Source of the DNA: Roseivirga sp.
GTDB lineage: Bacteria; Bacteroidota; Bacteroidia; Cytophagales; Cyclobacteriaceae
DNA length: 64,000 nt
Direction of reading: 5' to 3'
NCBI GenBank assembly: GCA_021404565.1
Contig: JAAWWF010000029.1
Span: forward strand, 124,001 to 188,000
Shown here piece after piece: positions 37,563 through 45,852 of this stretch. Position 1 is the stretch's first letter, and each line of letters opens with the position of its first letter. The notes beneath the pieces were generated by a model. It saw nothing but the letters and a program-made list of their open reading frames with translations. It ran no database searches and had not been told where the DNA came from. The position numbers were made by a program, and so were the translations under genes.

Positions 37563-40010
37563 ATGCTAAAACAACTGTTAATTTTTGCCATAAGAAGCTT
37601 TCGCAAGTCAGTAATGACCAGCGGACTGAATGTGGCAGGGCTCACGCTGGGCCTTTCAGTCTTTTTCCTCACTTCTCTTTTTGTATATCAGGAGCAAAGC
37701 TACGAGCATGACTTCAGTAAGCGGGAGCGTACATACCAAATTGGTATCGACTTTTTCGATTTGGGTAAGATGGCGCGCACTTCTTCCAATTTATCTCATG
37801 TGCTCTCCGATATTCCCGAAGTAGCATTACATACATCTTTCTGGAACCTGGAGAAGAACAAAATCTTTATGGAGGGTAGCGATTACCAGGAGAGGAGGGT
37901 AATTAAAGCCGATTCAAATTTCCTCAGTGTTTTTGAATTCAAACTTGTATCGGGTGATGTCAATACTGTTTTAAGCCAGCCCGGTCAGGTGGTGATCAAT
38001 GAGCAGGTGGCTATGGAGATATTTGGTACTACTGATGTTTTGGGTAGAGAACTCAAGATAGGTACCTACCTCTTCAACTACGAAACAGCAATCATCAAAG
38101 GAGTCAGTAAATCACCTGAATTCAAAACGCAGCTGGACTTCGACATACTGCTCTCACGAAACAGAACAGCCATACAGGCCGAGAGTTGGGCCTCCTTCGG
38201 GCCTTATGTATATGCAGTATTGAAAGACGGAGTTGATAAGGCGCAACTGGATGAAAAGCTGGTAGCTATGAACAAGCGCGTGTTATATCCGAAATACGGT
38301 CAGGAGCGGGGTGGACAAGGCTATGAAGAGTGGCTTGCTGGTGAAGACTACATCGGTTTTTTTGCAGAATCTCTCAGGGAGCTCAGGTACGAATCCGATG
38401 CAGGGGGCTCTATGATGCCGCAGGCAGATAAAAGCCGAACCAATACCCTGATCATTGTAGGATTGGCTGCTTTGCTGATCTCCATCATCAATTTTATCAA
38501 CCTGTTTACCGCCCGGGCATCGATGCGCATGAAGGAAGTGGCGGTGAAAAGAATTATGGGTTCAGCCCGCAAATGGCTCATTGCACAGTTTATGCTGGAG
38601 GCTTTTATCCTCATTAGCCTGTCTTCCGTATTGGCACTTGCCAGTGTGGAGGCCTTTATTAACTGGCAGCCGGCCGCATTCAATGGTTTTATAGAGTATT
38701 CAGTGCTACAGTCGGGGGAGTGGATTTTGCTGGTGCTCATTTTTATAGTCGCTTTGAGCCTGCTTTCAGGTGTTTACCCTGCTCTTTACCTGTCTAGCGG
38801 TAATGTGGTGACGATTCTGAAAAACGGCCTGTCAAAAGGAAGCTTCAGCCTTTTTAATGCCACGCTCTTGCGCAAAGGAGCCATAGTCCTTCAGTTTATC
38901 TGCTCCATTGGCCTCATTGGCTCGGTAATCACCATGTTCCTGCAAATCGATCACTTGAGAGACAGAGACCTGGGCTATGAAGCCAGTGATGTATTGGTGA
39001 TTGATAACATCCATGATTTGGATAAAAATGTAGATGTTTTCAGACAGGGACTTTTGAAAATACCGGCAGTCGCATCCAGCAGTTATGCCAACAGTCTGCC
39101 GGCTGAGAGTAATCATAGGCAGGCACCTACTGAGCTGACAGACGAATCAGGCCGCGTGCATTTTGTTACCTATCTGGGAGTGGAGAGCTCATTTTTCGAA
39201 ACCATGGACCTGGAAATACTCTCGGGAAAAGGTTTTGATACAGAAATAGGTCAACCACTGCTTCAGAGTGGCACTAAGAAAAGAAATGGAGGTCAGCGGC
39301 CTGTTGTATTGAACGAGATGGCGGTGAGAACACTCGAGCTGGAAAACCCGGTCGGAACCCTGTTTAATAATATGCTTGTAGTAGGAGTGGTGGAGAACTT
39401 TATGTTCAAAGATCTCAATACCACCATAGAACCACTGATCCTTACAGAAATGTCTCCCGGTGAGGTAAGCTCTTTTTTTTACAACCCGCTGTTTGTCGAG
39501 CTTAATGTCTATTCAGCCGAAAACCGGGGAGAAGTAGAGGCCCTTTGGGCGAGTCTCACTGATCGACCTATAAAGAGCTTTCCTATGACGGCTACATATG
39601 ACCGATTGATCAAGATTGAAAGGGCATCATTCAACGCCATATTGATTTTCTCTGTTTTTGCCGTGCTTGTGTCCTGCATCGGTCTGTTTGGACTGGCGGT
39701 GTTTACCGTAGATCAGCGCCTGAAAGAATTCGGTATCCGAAAGGTGCTGGGAGCTAATGTTCAGGATATCATCAGGTTGTTTAGCTGGGATTTTATCAAG
39801 CTGGTGCTTTTGGCATTTCTGGTGGCCATGCCTATCGCCATGTATACCATCAACCTGTGGCTCGATGGCTTTGCAAGCCGGATCAACATATCTTATTCCA
39901 TAGTGCTGATTACGGGCCTGATCGCAGGTTTTATTGCCATTGCTACAGTGCTCTTTCAATCCATAAAAGCAGGCAGATTAAACCCTGTAGATACGCTCAG
40001 AAACGAATAA
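37563..40010 (+). CDS. permease 16: duplicated FtsX/MacB-type ABC permease
   Basis: An 815-aa member closely resembling gene 15. Both share FAIRSFRKS at the N-terminus, LTLGLSVFFL over TM1, a KEVAVKRIMGS-type first docking loop (near 322) and FSLFNA.L(F/L)RK before TM5. The second docking loop is LKEFGIRKVLGA near 719. The second periplasmic domain has an insert, GQPLLQSGTKKRNGGQRP, at the same place as in gene 15 but of unrelated sequence, then LNEMAVRTLELENPVG and VVGVVENFMFKDL. It ends LNPVDTLRNE. The 29-bp gap before it holds a C-rich run and no recognisable signal. Confidence 0.92.
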   Translation: MLKQLLIFAIRSFRKSVMTSGLNVAGLTLGLSVFFLTSLFVYQEQSYEHDFSKRERTYQIGIDFFDLGKMARTSSNLSHVLSDIPEVALHTSFWNLEKNKIFMEGSDYQERRVIKADSNFLSVFEFKLVSGDVNTVLSQPGQVVINEQVAMEIFGTTDVLGRELKIGTYLFNYETAIIKGVSKSPEFKTQLDFDILLSRNRTAIQAESWASFGPYVYAVLKDGVDKAQLDEKLVAMNKRVLYPKYGQERGGQGYEEWLAGEDYIGFFAESLRELRYESDAGGSMMPQADKSRTNTLIIVGLAALLISIINFINLFTARASMRMKEVAVKRIMGSARKWLIAQFMLEAFILISLSSVLALASVEAFINWQPAAFNGFIEYSVLQSGEWILLVLIFIVALSLLSGVYPALYLSSGNVVTILKNGLSKGSFSLFNATLLRKGAIVLQFICSIGLIGSVITMFLQIDHLRDRDLGYEASDVLVIDNIHDLDKNVDVFRQGLLKIPAVASSSYANSLPAESNHRQAPTELTDESGRVHFVTYLGVESSFFETMDLEILSGKGFDTEIGQPLLQSGTKKRNGGQRPVVLNEMAVRTLELENPVGTLFNNMLVVGVVENFMFKDLNTTIEPLILTEMSPGEVSSFFYNPLFVELNVYSAENRGEVEALWASLTDRPIKSFPMTATYDRLIKIERASFNAILIFSVFAVLVSCIGLFGLAVFTVDQRLKEFGIRKVLGANVQDIIRLFSWDFIKLVLLAFLVAMPIAMYTINLWLDGFASRINISYSIVLITGLIAGFIAIATVLFQSIKAGRLNPVDTLRNE

Positions 40011-40019
40011 AAGAAAACC

Positions 40020-42389
40020 ATGTTCAGAAATCATCTTAAGGTCATATTCAGAAAGCTGAGAAAGGAGAGGCTTTATTCATTCGTTAATATTCTAGGGTTG
40101 ACAATCGGTCTGATGACCGTTTTGCTCATTGCCCTTTATGTAAAGGATGAATTCAGCTTTGATCAGTTTCATAGCGATCAGGAGGTTACATATCGTATAA
40201 CAACCGATCATCAACGCTTTGGGTATAGAGGAGCAGTTGTCAGCGACTATGTGGAGCTGATCAGCCCCGATATCCCCCAAATAATCTCCTATAGCCGAAT
40301 GGGCTCGGTTGGTGGTGCCCTATCCTTAATCCAGCATAAAGAGGACAAACTGAATACAGAAGGAGTCTTTTATGTGGATGCCAACTTCTTTGAATTTTTT
40401 GACTTTCCGATGCTAAGTACAAGTCCATCCGGAGGGATTTATGGAGACTATCAGGCTATAATTAGCACTGAGCTGAAGCAGAAGTTCTTTGGAGAGAGGG
40501 AGGCAGTAGGAGCCGAAATTAAGGTCAATAAAGGTGACAAATACACGATCGTGGGGGTAACGGATAAAATCCCCAAGAATAGTACCATACAGTTTAATCT
40601 GGTGCTTTACAAACCAGATTATTTTAAAAATGACTTTGAGCGAAACTATGGAGTAAATACCTGTATTACTTATGTTAAAACGGAGCCTGGAGCAGACATA
40701 GAAAACCTCGCAAAACTGATCAATCAGTCAAAGGAGAAGCCCAATTACAGGATGCTCCTCAAAGATGATTTATTTGGCCTCTTGCCATTAACCGATCAAA
40801 GGTTACATGCTCCTTATGAACGAGATTTCTTTTCAAAAAACAGCATCAGTTATGTTCTGCTATTCTCTGGCATTGGTGTCATAATCTTATTTCTGGCGCT
40901 AATCAATTATGTAAATCTTGTTACGGCCCAGTCCATCAATAAAATGAAGGAAGTAGGCTTGAGAAAGGTTATAGGTGCCAGCAGAAGGCAGCTGATGTAT
41001 TACCAGCTGCTGGAATCTGTGATTTTGACAACGGTCTCCTTTATCCTGGCATTTGCTCTGGCGGAAAGAGTCCTGCCGATTTTTAATGAGCTCTTGGGCA
41101 AGGACATCGTGCTCAACTTCTTTAGCAGAGATTTTTTAGTCTGGGTATTGCTTTCAGGTATACAGCTGGGTCTGATAGCAGGTGTTTACCCGGCTTTCTT
41201 TATTTCCCGCTATAAGGCACTTTCCCTGATCAGTAACCATACCACCGGGGTATCTGGAAAGGGATGGTTGCGAAAAGGCCTGGTGCTTTTTCAATTTGCA
41301 ACTTCAGCTGTTCTCATTATTGCCCTGGTGGTAATGATGAATCAAATGAATTACCTGAAAGAAAAAGAGCTGGGTTATAATCCTGAACTTTTGCTGAGGA
41401 TACCGCTCCACAGTGAGTCTAAGCATCTCTATGCGGCATTCAAGAGCGACATGGCCACTATCAGTGGGGTGAAGTCTACCAGCCTCAATGGCTTCAAACT
41501 TGGTAGAGGAATGGTTGCCGGTATAATGGATGCCCCTAATGAGGACGGGGAGGGGGCGAATTCGGTTGCAGAGCAAGTCGTTTTTGGAGACAAGGATTTT
41601 TTAGAAACGCTCGAAATGGATATCATCTGGACCTCCACTCAGTTTGACAAAGATAAATTTGAGCCCGGTCAGGTAATGATCAACTATTCCTTTGCAAAAA
41701 AGATGGGCTGGACAAATGGAGCTGAAGGTAAAAAGCTCTATGGTTGGAATGATAAGGTTGGAGCAAAGGTGGTGGCAATTGTCAGTGATTTTCATTCAAA
41801 TACGCTGAAGGAGGCAATAAAACCCATGCTGATCAAGCCCTTGGGTAGTTGGGGAACCAACCAATTATTCCTGAGAATGGAAGGTGTAGAGAGTGCTCAG
41901 GTGCTCAAAGAAGCCGGAAAGGTTTATGAATCCTTCTTCGACAGACCTTTTGAGTATAATTTTTTCGATGACGAAATGGCTGCATTTTACAAGAAAGAAG
42001 CTGGGCAGTTTAAACTGTTTCAGGTATTTTCTTTCCTGGCTGTATTCATTTCACTGCTTGGCCTTTTGGCTCTAACTGTTTATATGGTAGAGCAGCGCAG
42101 AAAAGAGGTGAGTATCAGGAAGGTGCTCGGTGCTTCTCTGAAGAGCCTCATTGTCATGCTTAATAAGGAGTACACCTTATTGGTTGCCGGAGCTTTTTTG
42201 ATCGCCAGTCCTCTGGCATACTATGCAATGCAAGACTGGCTGGAGAGTTTTAAGTACAGAATAGAAGTAAATCCGCTGTTGTTTTTTGCCGCTTTCGGAG
42301 CCTTTTTACTGCTTAGTTGGTCTATCACAGTGCTTCAGTCCTGGAGGGTTTCAGGAGAAAACCCTGCAGACGTGCTGAGGCAGGATTGA
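40020..42389 (+). CDS. permease 17: duplicated FtsX/MacB-type ABC permease, last of array
   Basis: 789 aa, starting MFRNHLKVIFRKLRKERL, with EFSFDQFHSDQEVTYRI after TM1. Docking loops are MKEVGLRKVIGA near 308 and RKEVSIRKVLGA near 693. The second periplasmic domain is unusual: after the TLEMDII strand it has WTSTQFDKDKFEPG instead of the LLAGR..F pattern, then INYSFAKKMGW and VVAIVSDFHSNTL. It ends ENPADVLRQD. It closes the array; its stop is 4 bp from the convergent stop of the next minus-strand gene, and no hairpin terminator is visible there. Confidence 0.92.
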   Translation: MFRNHLKVIFRKLRKERLYSFVNILGLTIGLMTVLLIALYVKDEFSFDQFHSDQEVTYRITTDHQRFGYRGAVVSDYVELISPDIPQIISYSRMGSVGGALSLIQHKEDKLNTEGVFYVDANFFEFFDFPMLSTSPSGGIYGDYQAIISTELKQKFFGEREAVGAEIKVNKGDKYTIVGVTDKIPKNSTIQFNLVLYKPDYFKNDFERNYGVNTCITYVKTEPGADIENLAKLINQSKEKPNYRMLLKDDLFGLLPLTDQRLHAPYERDFFSKNSISYVLLFSGIGVIILFLALINYVNLVTAQSINKMKEVGLRKVIGASRRQLMYYQLLESVILTTVSFILAFALAERVLPIFNELLGKDIVLNFFSRDFLVWVLLSGIQLGLIAGVYPAFFISRYKALSLISNHTTGVSGKGWLRKGLVLFQFATSAVLIIALVVMMNQMNYLKEKELGYNPELLLRIPLHSESKHLYAAFKSDMATISGVKSTSLNGFKLGRGMVAGIMDAPNEDGEGANSVAEQVVFGDKDFLETLEMDIIWTSTQFDKDKFEPGQVMINYSFAKKMGWTNGAEGKKLYGWNDKVGAKVVAIVSDFHSNTLKEAIKPMLIKPLGSWGTNQLFLRMEGVESAQVLKEAGKVYESFFDRPFEYNFFDDEMAAFYKKEAGQFKLFQVFSFLAVFISLLGLLALTVYMVEQRRKEVSIRKVLGASLKSLIVMLNKEYTLLVAGAFLIASPLAYYAMQDWLESFKYRIEVNPLLFFAAFGAFLLLSWSITVLQSWRVSGENPADVLRQD

Positions 42390-42393
42390 ACTG

Positions 42394-42855
42394 CTAAAAA
42401 TCCAGGTTCAGCTCAAAGGGCTCTTCATAAATTGATTCGTACTTGACACTAACATTGACACCGAGTGATTTTCTGTGCACACTGTCACTACGATCGAGGT
42501 GAAGAAACAAGGAGGCTCTGCCGACTGAATAAGGTGATTCTCCGTTGAAATTGGTCGAATTAATCCGCTTACCCATCATGTCCATGGCTCTTAACAAGTC
42601 GTCAATTTGATGGTGGGTTACTCCTTTGTAAGTATAGTCGACCCGGGTAATGATGGCAGGACCAACCCCTTCATTGAACATTTGCACCTGCCAGGTACCG
42701 TCATTCCAGCTTGTAAAAAAGTAAAGATAAGGTCTCACGCTAAGCTTATTATGTTCCTGGGAAGTACGTACCTGCCATACTGATACGACCAATGCTGAGA
42801 CTGCCACGACCATTATGGAATAATGAGAAAGCTTTTCGGTTTTATTCATTGACAT
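42394..42855 (-). CDS. small membrane-anchored protein, paralogue A
   Basis: Unrecognised 153-aa protein. It has a short cytoplasmic N-terminus (MSMNKTEKLSHYS), one hydrophobic segment at about 14-29 (IMVVAVSALVVSVWQ), then a soluble, probably beta-rich domain. It shares with its neighbour at 42882 the order EKLSHY/ERLSHY, VSVWQ.R.SQ, HNKLSVRPYL, a GVGPAII / GYGPAVV segment followed by a YK pair, and KYESIYEE / KYRSIYQE near the end. That is a tandem duplication. Such HNKL..RPYL proteins occur in many genomes without a known function. It lies 26 bp after the upstream paralogue, so co-transcription is likely. Confidence 0.85.
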   Translation of the reverse strand: MSMNKTEKLSHYSIMVVAVSALVVSVWQVRTSQEHNKLSVRPYLYFFTSWNDGTWQVQMFNEGVGPAIITRVDYTYKGVTHHQIDDLLRAMDMMGKRINSTNFNGESPYSVGRASLFLHLDRSDSVHRKSLGVNVSVKYESIYEEPFELNLDF

Positions 42856-42881
42856 GGCTGAGAATACTTAATGACGAGTTA

Positions 42882-43358
42882 TTAGAAATTAATAGAGGTG
42901 GAGTCTAGCTCCTGATAAATAGATCTGTACTTAATCAGCACGGAGATGCCTTTAGTCACATTCTCCGACTTGAGTCTCAGAATTGTTCTGTCTGTGCCTG
43001 GAGCCACTACAGAACCTTGACTGTAATTGTAAATCTGCCGGATATTATTACTTTCATTGGCAGCATCCAATACAGGGTTCCAGGCATCGTACTGCTTGTT
43101 TTTATAGCTTATTAACAGGCTTTCAACCACGGCCGGACCATAGCCCTGGTTGCCAATGTGGATTTCCATTAGATTGTTGGCGCCATCTATGTTTTTGACA
43201 AATTCAAGGTAGGGCCTTACGGTAAGCTTGTTGTGCTCCAGGGCTATCTCTAACTGTCGCTGAGAAAGCCTGCCTTGCCAAACGGAAACCACAACTGCCG
43301 TAAGCGCAATGATGAGAACCCCGTAATGGGAGAGTCTTTCGGGTTTGCTGAGTGCCAT
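42882..43358 (-). CDS. small membrane-anchored protein, paralogue B
   Basis: Unrecognised 158-aa protein, paralogous to the 42394 product. A single TM at about 13-28 (VLIIALTAVVVSVWQG) is followed by a short heptad-like stretch (RLSQRQLEIALEHNKL) absent in the shorter paralogue. The outer domain carries VRPYLEF, GNQGYGPAVV and IKYRSIYQE. It begins with ATG at 43358 and is probably the first gene of a two-gene operon. A perfect palindrome, arms CTGAATTTG and CAAATTCAG, sits 12 bp upstream of the start. Confidence 0.85.
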   Translation of the reverse strand: MALSKPERLSHYGVLIIALTAVVVSVWQGRLSQRQLEIALEHNKLTVRPYLEFVKNIDGANNLMEIHIGNQGYGPAVVESLLISYKNKQYDAWNPVLDAANESNNIRQIYNYSQGSVVAPGTDRTILRLKSENVTKGISVLIKYRSIYQELDSTSINF

Positions 43359-43370
43359 AGCTGAATTTGG

Positions 43371-43390
43371 GCAAATTCAGAGACATTTAA
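43371..43390. promoter_or_regulatory. 20-bp palindrome upstream of the paralogue pair
   Basis: Nine-base arms CTGAATTTG and CAAATTCAG flank a 2-base GG centre. There is no T-run on either side, so a terminator is unlikely. The position, 12-32 bp before the start codon at 43358, fits a repressor operator. The binding protein is unknown. Confidence 0.5.
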
Positions 43391-43439
43391 AAACAGAAGA
43401 GGCGCTATGGTTGTGAATGATACCTTATTTGAAGTGAAT

Positions 43440-43742
43440 TCAACTTCCATCGGTATCATCTACCACCTCGGCATCCGGGCCTTTACGAAACATCTTTTGA
43501 AAGGCCTTATTCATTTCTTCCATGGCTGTTCTGAGATGCACTTTGGCTTCCTGCACCTTGGGCTCATTCTTGGTTTTTACGTCCTTCATCTTCTCCTCGA
43601 ACTTATCCCGTTGCTTCTTTAGTGCTTCAATGGCCTCGTCAAGGTCCTCACGCATATCACCGCTCGAGTCTTTAGCCCTGTCGATGAGCTCTTCAATTTT
43701 ACTTCCGAAATCTCTAAGAATTTTTTCTGCTTCAGTTGCCAT
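43440..43742 (-). CDS. small charged coiled-coil protein
   Basis: Unrecognised 100-aa cytoplasmic protein, almost entirely helical and highly charged. A heptad-like region spans about 8-90 (KILRDFGSKIEELIDRAK, then EAIEALKKQRDKFEEKMK), and an acidic tail ends VVDDTDGS. There is no signal peptide or TM. The composition recalls stress-related or phasin-like helical proteins, but no family motif is visible, so no function is assigned. It precedes the membrane paralogue pair on the same strand with an 81-bp gap. Confidence 0.8.
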   Translation of the reverse strand: MATEAEKILRDFGSKIEELIDRAKDSSGDMREDLDEAIEALKKQRDKFEEKMKDVKTKNEPKVQEAKVHLRTAMEEMNKAFQKMFRKGPDAEVVDDTDGS

Positions 43743-43913
43743 TAATATTTGTTGTTATAGAGTTGTATTGCCAATGTTGAACCTGCGATTTACGGCTGCA
43801 TTGCCGATCTATCATCTATCTACGACTTTGGCAGGTTTCCGGTCAAAAAATGAAAACCTAAATTGGTCGAGGGTGCGTATAAGCAGGTAATCAGCACTCA
43901 AATATAAAAATCC

Positions 43914-44792
43914 TTGTCAGTACTCACAGGCATAACATTCAATACAGCTGGCGAAATCAAACTTACAAGGCGTCTTACCCTTGTCTGTGTAGGTACCTTT
44001 CTGATCATAGGCATTGTGCTGTTTCTTCCCGAGTGGTTTTATATGCTGGCCAACGAAATTGATTACCCATGGCATTTTGGTCTCTTCAGCAAGCTGATTA
44101 AAATTGTCTCCATTTCGTTCTTTATTCCTCCCATATTTGCCGTTGTCAATCGTACTGTCAGGGATAATAACAGACTGTTTGTGAGTGTCTTAGTTGTATT
44201 ATTGACCTTGTTGATTGCTGTATTCAGTCATTTGATTCTCAATGAGTTTTTACAAAGCCTAGCCGGATTCAGACCTCCCAATCGCAGCTTATTTGAATTG
44301 GTGATTTATACCACAGGTAGGGGGTTGGAGGCTCAGTTTTTCTCCTTCATTTTTCCGGTGCTCATCGTCTTTGGCTTTACCAGAATCAATTTGAATAAAG
44401 AGGAAAAAACCGCACCCGGAAGCCCTGTTTTTAATGGCTTTGAGGTAAAGAGGAGAGGGCTTAGAACGATCGTAAGATCAGAGGAAGTTTTATACCTGGA
44501 ATCTGATGGTAACTATGTGAAATTATATCTCGAAAAAGGCGGCTATGATTTGATAAGAAACACTCTGGGGAGTATAGAACCTGAATTAGCCCCGGACTTT
44601 CTCAGAATTCACAGATCTCTGATGGTGAACCTGAAATATGTCACGGGCATTCACAAAGAGAAGCATGGATCAAATAAGGTTTTGATGACTGACGGACAAG
44701 TGCTAAACATAAGCCGTAGCAGGGTAGCTGAGGTAAACAAGCGTATAAGTCAGACGCTGCTGTCTGGTGCCATTTCCAATCACACCAAATAA
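43914..44792 (+). CDS. membrane-anchored LytTR-domain transcriptional regulator
   Basis: 292 aa. The N-terminal half has four hydrophobic segments (about 21-43, 59-77, 86-108 and 139-158). The C-terminal third is a LytTR DNA-binding domain (about 185-285), with RTIVRSEEVLYLESDGNYVK, FLRIHRSLMVNLKYV and LNISRSRV, all typical of the family. It is a one-component regulator rather than a two-component one: no receiver domain precedes LytTR. The start is TTG at 43914. An in-frame TAA lies three codons upstream, and the next in-frame ATG would delete the first TM. It reads toward the yceI-like gene 75 bp downstream, but a terminator separates them. Target genes are unknown. Confidence 0.9.
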   Translation: MSVLTGITFNTAGEIKLTRRLTLVCVGTFLIIGIVLFLPEWFYMLANEIDYPWHFGLFSKLIKIVSISFFIPPIFAVVNRTVRDNNRLFVSVLVVLLTLLIAVFSHLILNEFLQSLAGFRPPNRSLFELVIYTTGRGLEAQFFSFIFPVLIVFGFTRINLNKEEKTAPGSPVFNGFEVKRRGLRTIVRSEEVLYLESDGNYVKLYLEKGGYDLIRNTLGSIEPELAPDFLRIHRSLMVNLKYVTGIHKEKHGSNKVLMTDGQVLNISRSRVAEVNKRISQTLLSGAISNHTK

Positions 44793-44801
44793 ACGACAGC
44801 T

Positions 44802-44832
44802 CAGCCCATTTTGAACATTCAGGGCTGTTTTT
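44802..44832 (+). terminator. intrinsic terminator after LytTR gene
   Basis: CAGCCC (44802-44807) pairs with GGGCTG (44822-44827), with an internal TGAA/TTCA pairing, followed by five T. It lies 10 bp after the LytTR stop. Confidence 0.65.
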
Positions 44833-44867
44833 CGATTCTTTTCCAATAGGATTGGGCAAAAACAATC

Positions 44868-45851
44868 ATGAAAAGCTTTGCCTTAATCGCAGTCATATTT
44901 ATTTGTACTACCAGCTCCCAATCTTTTGGCCAGGAAATATTCCTACTGCTGGACAAGCATCATTCTCATATTCAGTTCGAGGCCGGCTACCTGGGACTAA
45001 TGAAGCAGAGAGGGAACTTCAATAAATTCGACTGTATCATAAGATATGACGCAAGTCTGACGCAAGCCTTGGTTTCCCTGACCGTGATGATTGACCTGAG
45101 GACGATTGATACCAACAATCGTATTCGCGATAAGCACCTGAAGAGCCCCGACTTTCTGGATGCCACTGAGCATCCCTATGCTGTTTTTCAGAGTAGCACT
45201 ATGAGCGAAGTACAACCCGGTAAATTTCTGGTCACAGGCCTCTTAAAGCTGAAGGGGGTACAGAAAGAGATGACAATTGAGGTGCAACAAGAATATCCCT
45301 TAACCAAAGACAGAAATAAAAACCTAAGGATTGGCTTTACCGGTGAATTCCAGATTGACAGAAGGGAATTCAATATCCTGGGCGGGAATGCACATAATGA
45401 TCGCTTTGACGTGCGTGAGCAAGTGATTGACAACCTTATTACCATTCAGTTCAGTATTCAGAGTTTAAGGCAAGTAAGCGCTGACTGGCCTCCGGTGGTT
45501 AAGATGATAAAAGCCTATCAGGAGACATCAGCAGAAGAGCTCTTTGAGCAATATGAAACTGCATTAAAACTGGTCAATAATCAACCAGAACAGGCATCAG
45601 AAACCAGTGTTGAAAATGTCATTGCTTTAATTGAGTTGTCAAATCTGCTTGTCTATCAAAGGCAAAGTGAATCAGCGCTCAAACTGCTTTCTCCACTGAC
45701 AGACATAAAAAATCCCCTTACAAAGAAGGGGATCAATATTCGATTAGAAGGTCTTTATCAATCTGGTAAGAAAGCTGACCTGCAAAAACTTTTAGACCAA
45801 CTGTTGGAACAGGGCATTATCAACGCTCTGTCTCTTGAACTTTCCCGATAG
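44868..45851 (+). CDS. secreted YceI-like protein with C-terminal helical extension
   Basis: 327 aa with a signal peptide (MKSFALIAVIFICTTSSQSFG, cleavage near 21). The YceI-like lipocalin fold spans about 22-200: HSHIQFEAGYLGLMKQRGNF, the conserved RDKHLKSPDFLDATEHPYAVF, LKGVQKEMTIEV and a final DNLITIQFSIQ strand. YceI proteins bind polyisoprenoid or amide lipids in the periplasm. Residues 205-327 form an additional region rich in Leu, Glu and Gln (ELFEQYETALKLV, LIELSNLLVYQRQSESALKL) that looks like TPR-type helices and is not part of a standard YceI protein of about 190 aa. The 3' end is convergent with the next gene, with one base between the stops. Confidence 0.88.
   Translation: MKSFALIAVIFICTTSSQSFGQEIFLLLDKHHSHIQFEAGYLGLMKQRGNFNKFDCIIRYDASLTQALVSLTVMIDLRTIDTNNRIRDKHLKSPDFLDATEHPYAVFQSSTMSEVQPGKFLVTGLLKLKGVQKEMTIEVQQEYPLTKDRNKNLRIGFTGEFQIDRREFNILGGNAHNDRFDVREQVIDNLITIQFSIQSLRQVSADWPPVVKMIKAYQETSAEELFEQYETALKLVNNQPEQASETSVENVIALIELSNLLVYQRQSESALKLLSPLTDIKNPLTKKGINIRLEGLYQSGKKADLQKLLDQLLEQGIINALSLELSR
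45707..45733 (-). terminator. intrinsic terminator for minus-strand TPR gene, inside yceI-like CDS
   Basis: On the minus strand, ATCCCCTT pairs perfectly with AAGGGGAT across a 6-base loop and is followed by six T. It lies 120 bp after the stop at 45853, within the opposite-strand coding sequence. Confidence 0.7.
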
Positions 45852-45852
45852 C

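Noticed and set aside
43522-43890. A 122-codon plus-strand frame opposite the coiled-coil gene
   Set aside because: It is antisense to a better coding frame, and its composition looks like a shadow (Ser/Leu-rich, no recognisable start or domain).
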